Shown here piece after piece: positions 60,980-64,000 of a DNA stretch of 64,000 nt; the stretch's first letter is position 1, and each line of letters begins with the position of its first letter. The notes below the pieces were generated by a model. That model saw nothing but the letters and a program-made list of their open reading frames with translations. It had not been told where the DNA came from and did no database searches. This stretch comes from Mycolicibacterium chlorophenolicum (lineage in GTDB: Bacteria > Actinomycetota > Actinomycetes > Mycobacteriales > Mycobacteriaceae). A program made the translations under genes and the position numbers. Where the stretch lies: positions 183,655 through 247,654 of the forward strand of contig NZ_JYNL01000009.1 in NCBI RefSeq assembly GCF_001044235.1, given 5' to 3'.

Positions 60980-61291
60980 GTGATCAGTGTCTACGCGTGG
61001 CGAATCGACGAAGACCACCTGGTTTCGGCGCCGCCGAACGCCGTCGGCGTTGCGGGACCACGCGACGCCCGCCTGGATGATCAGGGCAATCCGACGGGCT
61101 ACGCCCACCGCCACCAGTTCCGGATGTATGACGACGACAACATCCTGTACGTCACCGGGACCCTGTTCTGGAACGGGGAGAGTGAACCTGCGGAAGAGTT
61201 CGCGTACGCACCGTTGCGGGACTACGGGACGCCAGGCCTGGGATGCGTGCTCGTCCGCTACACCGGACGACCGGACTGGGATTGTGGCTAG
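60980..61291 (+). CDS. Small hypothetical protein, 103 residues
   Basis: GTG 60980 is chosen because GGGAG lies eight bases upstream; the frame is open further left. It is soluble and beta-rich (AWRIDEDHLVSAPPNAVGVA, RMYDDDNILYVTGTLFW, CVLVRYTGRPDWD). No family is recognised. Confidence 0.65.
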   Translation: MISVYAWRIDEDHLVSAPPNAVGVAGPRDARLDDQGNPTGYAHRHQFRMYDDDNILYVTGTLFWNGESEPAEEFAYAPLRDYGTPGLGCVLVRYTGRPDWDCG

Positions 61292-61517
61292 ACAGAGCCC
61301 GGCGCCGGGCCCGGCGATCAGAGTTCACCTCAGAACCGGAGGGGCTCCGCGGAATTCCCCGCCGTCGGAGCCACGGACCGCGACGTCCGGTCCCAGATCC
61401 GACCGAACACAGTTCTGAGCGACAGCACGGCGACGAGACCGATGAAACAGCACCGTGACGGTGTGGAACAACATGCGCGGATTGGCACAACATCACCTCG
61501 ATCACTCGGAGGAACTC

Positions 61518-61724
61518 ATGAAAACCATCACACGGCAGGCAAACCAGCTCAGCACCGGCGACGTCATCATCGACCCCAACGGCATCCGGCATGAAGTCAC
61601 AGCGATCACCATCCACGGGCTGAGCGCAGCCTGGCTGACGTTCACCACCGACACCGGCTTAACCATCGACAAGACCCAAGACGCGGCACGTCTCGATACG
61701 TACGACGTCATCGCCGAGGAGTGA
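61518..61724 (+). CDS. Small hypothetical protein, 68 residues
   Basis: ATG 61518 with CGGAGGAA upstream. The sequence looks like a small beta-barrel (NQLSTGDVIIDPNGIRHEVT, AAWLTFTTDTGLTID). The strong ribosome-binding site supports it. No family is recognised. Confidence 0.65.
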   Translation: MKTITRQANQLSTGDVIIDPNGIRHEVTAITIHGLSAAWLTFTTDTGLTIDKTQDAARLDTYDVIAEE

Positions 61725-61895
61725 CGGGCCCGCTGTGATGGCCGAAACCAGCCGGGCCTGGCAGTCCCGGTCATGGACGGTTACAAGAAATCCGGCCGGC
61801 AAAAGTGTCGGTCGTCCACAGTCGGCTCGCCACGCGTGAACATGACCCGCGAACCGCCTCCCAATCCGCGAGCGGCCACCGCAAGGGGGAAGACC

Positions 61896-62129
61896 ATGTC
61901 CGCTGACATCGCGACCATCGCAACGCAGATCCCGTCGAGCGCCGCCCAACACGCGGTCGCCAAGATCATGGCCGCCTTGGGGTCTCAGAGTAGATGGAAC
62001 TACGACACGCTCGACAGCGTCGCCGAGGCCGTGCGACCGGTGATGAAGGACATGGAGGGTTTGGTGCCTAGCGTCTTCGATCAGAGCCCGGCCGCAGTCG
62101 AGTTCTGGGAAGCCGTCAACTCGCGCTGA
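61896..62129 (+). CDS. Small hypothetical protein, 77 residues
   Basis: ATG 61896 with AAGGGGGAAG upstream. It is all-helical (SAAQHAVAKIMAALGSQ, LDSVAEAVRPVMKDMEGL). No family is recognised; its placement in the array is its only context. Confidence 0.6.
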   Translation: MSADIATIATQIPSSAAQHAVAKIMAALGSQSRWNYDTLDSVAEAVRPVMKDMEGLVPSVFDQSPAAVEFWEAVNSR

Positions 62130-62360
62130 GTCGGTGACTGGCTACGGCTTGCTGCCGAGGTGAACGACCACGCCTGCGTTACTTCGGGTAGTCGATCCGA
62201 GTGTTGCGGCTGGGATCAGAAAAGTCCTTCCTGATTCGTGTCGTTCGGCGGGCTGGCGCGGCCATTGAGGTGTGGTGGCACCACACGCCACCAGGGCACG
62301 CTCCCAACTGCGCCAGCGGGCCCGTCTGGTCCCGACGAATGGAAAGGGAGTGGTTTGGCC
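62130..62360 (+). other. Gap in the small-gene array
   Basis: About 230 bases with no supported gene. GTGGTGGCACCACACGCCACCA around 62272-62292 contains a GGTGGC/GCCACC-type inverted repeat (TGGTGGCACCACACGCCACC core) that could be a weak terminator. Confidence 0.35.
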
Positions 62361-62600
62361 ATGGGGATGACGATTCGGGTCGACAACGCATACTCCGACG
62401 GACATGAGTCCCAGCAGACGATCACCGACGTTGATGAGTTCACCGGTGACCCAACCGACGAGGACGCCCTGCGTGATCACCTCTTCGAGTTCACCGGTGA
62501 CGGTCACGGCGACACACATCGGGTCGACGGGTTCCACGAGGTCACGATTCTGGCCACGGCGAATGAGGCCCTGATCGGGCGCACCGTGGAGTTCGGGTGA
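62361..62600 (+). CDS. Small acidic hypothetical protein, 79 residues
   Basis: ATG 62361 or 62367; GGGAG lies about ten bases upstream. It is strongly acidic (VDEFTGDPTDEDALRDHLFE, GDGHGDTHRVDGF). No family is recognised. Confidence 0.6.
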   Translation: MGMTIRVDNAYSDGHESQQTITDVDEFTGDPTDEDALRDHLFEFTGDGHGDTHRVDGFHEVTILATANEALIGRTVEFG

Positions 62601-62630
62601 GGTGGGCACCGTGGGAGAAGGGGTGCGGCG

Positions 62631-62852
62631 ATGACTGAGGTAGACCCGTTCGCGGGATGGGAGATGCGGTCGGTCGGTTGCTATTGGACCCGGCCGATCG
62701 GCGATGGGCGCACGGCGACATTGTCGACGTGGAGCCGCGGGGGCGAGAGTGGTTACGCGCTGACCGTCGACCGCGTGGAGACGCAGTTCCCTGGTCTCGA
62801 CGAGGCACTGGCGGCATACGACGAGCTTGCCGCCGCGGCCGCAGCTCGTTGA
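62631..62852 (+). CDS. Small hypothetical protein, 73 residues
   Basis: ATG 62631 with GAGAAGGGG upstream. Beta strands (GCYWTRPIGDGRTATLSTW) are followed by a helix (LDEALAAYDELAAAAAA). The build resembles small plasmid or phage proteins of unknown role. Confidence 0.65.
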   Translation: MTEVDPFAGWEMRSVGCYWTRPIGDGRTATLSTWSRGGESGYALTVDRVETQFPGLDEALAAYDELAAAAAAR

Positions 62853-62907
62853 GCGGGGCGATCACTTAAACCCCACCCGCCCGTTGCCGCGGGGCCTGGG
62901 GAGGTTC

Positions 62908-63153
62908 TCAGGTGACGGGGGGAAGCGGGAAGCGGCGCATCGCGTCGGCGTAGTGCTCGAGCAGGAGTGGAGTCACCTCGTCGACCATGGGCGTCTTGGT
63001 CGCGGTGGCCTGCATACGCATGGCGTGGTGCAAGTTCGCGGGAATGTCGAGGGTGAGCCGACTCTCGCGCGGTGCGGACGGTTGTGTAGGAGCAGCCTGA
63101 TTGGCGCCACGCGCCCGCGCGGTCTTGCTCTTGTCGGGACGACTGTTTGTCAT
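62908..63153 (-). CDS. Small RHH-type protein, partition- or antitoxin-like
   Basis: 81 residues from ATG 63153, preceded by AGGAAAGG. A basic N-terminus (SRPDKSKTARARGANQ) is followed by SRLTLDIPANLHHAMRMQAT and VDEVTPLLLEHYADAMR, the strand-helix-helix order of RHH proteins. It is divergent from the gene at 63371, whose promoter it may control. Confidence 0.7.
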   Translation of the reverse strand: MTNSRPDKSKTARARGANQAAPTQPSAPRESRLTLDIPANLHHAMRMQATATKTPMVDEVTPLLLEHYADAMRRFPLPPVT

Positions 63154-63370
63154 CGAACGAGCCTTTCCTGTCAGCGACGTTCCCCGAGGGGGCCGTGGCG
63201 CTAACGTCATGCGAGTCATATGGTTTGGCGCCGCGCTCGGGGCTGAGTGTAACCACAACGAGCTGTCATACGGGTATGTGAGTATGTGGGCGTGTTGCTG
63301 CACGACTATACGGGCGCACGTGTGATGATCTGTACGTCAGTATGGCTGTGGATACAGAAAGGATGGTGTC
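63154..63370. promoter_or_regulatory. Divergent promoter region with short repeats
   Basis: No gene is seen. GTATGTGAGTATGTGG (63275-63290) is a tandem repeat of GTATGTG, and CATACGGG and TATACGGG occur nearby (about 63268 and 63307). These lie between the RHH gene and the partial gene and fit an operator. Confidence 0.4.
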
Positions 63371-64000
63371 GTGGCCGAGCATCTGATCACCTCCGGAGGG
63401 CAGACGTACCGGGTGTCCGCCGACGGCCACGACGGGGCCGATATCGACGGCATCATCGAGTGGCTATGCCAATTCCACGGCGAACCGACGACACTCAACG
63501 CGCTCTCCCGCCCGCAGGTGATCAGCCGCATCGGCCGAAGCTCCATTCCTAGTGACTTCCCCGAGCCCGGAGTCGTCATCGGCGACGAAGGCCGGCAAAG
63601 CGGCGGCAGAACCCGGGGCTGGCTGCCGGAGGCCGTTCAGCAGTGGGAAGAAGGCGCGAACGCACAGCGAGCGACGACCGCCCAGTCGGAGCGGCCCGCT
63701 GAGGTCGCGTCGTCTGGCGGGACGGAATCCGCCGGCGTCGATGCCGACGAGACCACCGAAGGAGGCAGTCGTCGCACCGACGCTGATGTCGAAACCGGGA
63801 AGTGGGAGCTCGGCCAGCGCCAATGGTCGGACACCCCCGCCAGTGGCGACCGCATGGTGGTCATCTTGAGCAGCCGCGGCGCCCTCACCCCGTCCGGACT
63901 CGCTATCAGCCGCGGACCGCTGCGCACCGCCGCCGACCTCGTAGTCCTTGCCCACCATGTAGCCGGTGGTGTTGTGCAGGAACAACAGTGGCGTGTCGGA
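63371..64000 (+). CDS. Hypothetical protein, cut by the right edge
   Basis: I translated 210 codons from GTG 63371 (AAAGGATG upstream) with no stop before the window ends. The first 90 residues are well formed (GGQTYRVSADGHDGADIDG, WLCQFHGEPTTLNALSRPQV). The middle is polar and low complexity, and the end is regular again (RMVVILSSRGALTPSGLA, AADLVVLAHHVAGGVV). No family is recognised. Confidence 0.65.
   Translation, partial: MAEHLITSGGQTYRVSADGHDGADIDGIIEWLCQFHGEPTTLNALSRPQVISRIGRSSIPSDFPEPGVVIGDEGRQSGGRTRGWLPEAVQQWEEGANAQRATTAQSERPAEVASSGGTESAGVDADETTEGGSRRTDADVETGKWELGQRQWSDTPASGDRMVVILSSRGALTPSGLAISRGPLRTAADLVVLAHHVAGGVVQEQQWRVG

Noticed and set aside
62142..62609. Leftward 155-codon frame opposite the small-gene array
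   Set aside because: It overlaps a well-supported plus-strand gene and lacks a good start site.
1..64000. tRNA or rRNA genes
   Set aside because: No conserved rRNA segments or tRNA-like cloverleaf were noticed on reading; a covariance-model scan would be needed to exclude a tRNA fully.

Overview
The window looks like part of a large conjugative plasmid (or plasmid-like integrated element) from a high-GC actinobacterium, most likely a Mycobacterium/Mycolicibacterium or a close relative. The reasons are ESX/type VII secretion genes (eccA, eccB, eccC, eccD, two Esx-like proteins, an EspI-like ATPase), an actinobacterial type IV secretion set (VirB4, VirB6-, VirB3- and VirB2-like proteins, a VirB8/TcpC-like protein), a ParA/ribbon-helix-helix partition pair, a plasmid-type replication module (winged-helix Rep-like protein plus intein-free DnaB), a DUF2637 spread-type protein and a WhiB regulator. 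No tRNA, rRNA, CRISPR array or relaxase gene was seen. The mixture of ESX and VirB genes is the arrangement known from mycobacterial plasmids of the pRAW type, whose conjugation needs both secretion systems.

Layout. 1-9.2 kb (minus strand): eccD (cut by the window edge), a small gene, an EspI-like ATPase, then VirB6-, VirB4-, VirB3- and VirB2-like genes. 9.2-11.2 kb: a control region and one unknown gene. 11.2-12.95 kb: an IS200/IS605-type element (tnpA, tnpB, subterminal hairpins). 13.1-25.2 kb: a Tn554-like transposon with 15-bp inverted repeats. It carries a metal-handling island (P-type ATPase, CmtR-like ArsR regulator, DUF302 protein, SHOCT protein, cupredoxin and proteins full of Gly-Met-Met-Gly-Pro-Gly repeats), an XRE/ImmA-type protein and two tyrosine recombinases with a TnpC-like partner. 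The flanks suggest that one host gene was hit by both elements. 25.4-42.8 kb: the main ESX block, with eccC, eccB, eccA, a discoidin-like membrane protein, a TcpC-like protein, a membrane-anchored protein, a lytic transglycosylase, large Esp-like proteins and the Esx pair.

42.9-48.1 kb holds a DUF2637 protein, ParB-like RHH protein, ParA, an 800-bp gene-free region rich in palindromes (candidate centromere/origin) and two overlapping XRE-type regulators. 48.5-55.8 kb is one long run of overlapping plus-strand genes: an unusual WhiB, a WhiA-HTH-like protein, a small Cys-pair protein, DUF4031 and DUF1643 proteins, then the Rep-like protein and DnaB. 55.8-64 kb holds a repeat-containing non-coding stretch and about fifteen small unknown genes, including an HTH/coiled-coil protein and two RHH-type proteins, ending in a partial gene.

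How they fit together: EccA-E with the Esx and Esp-like proteins and the VirB-like proteins probably build the mating apparatus. Rep/DnaB and ParA/RHH maintain the replicon. The WhiB, WhiA-like and XRE proteins probably control it. The transposon adds a metal-resistance cargo. A CTATAC-containing palindrome recurs at three distant places and may tie the regulation or partition of the replicon together.
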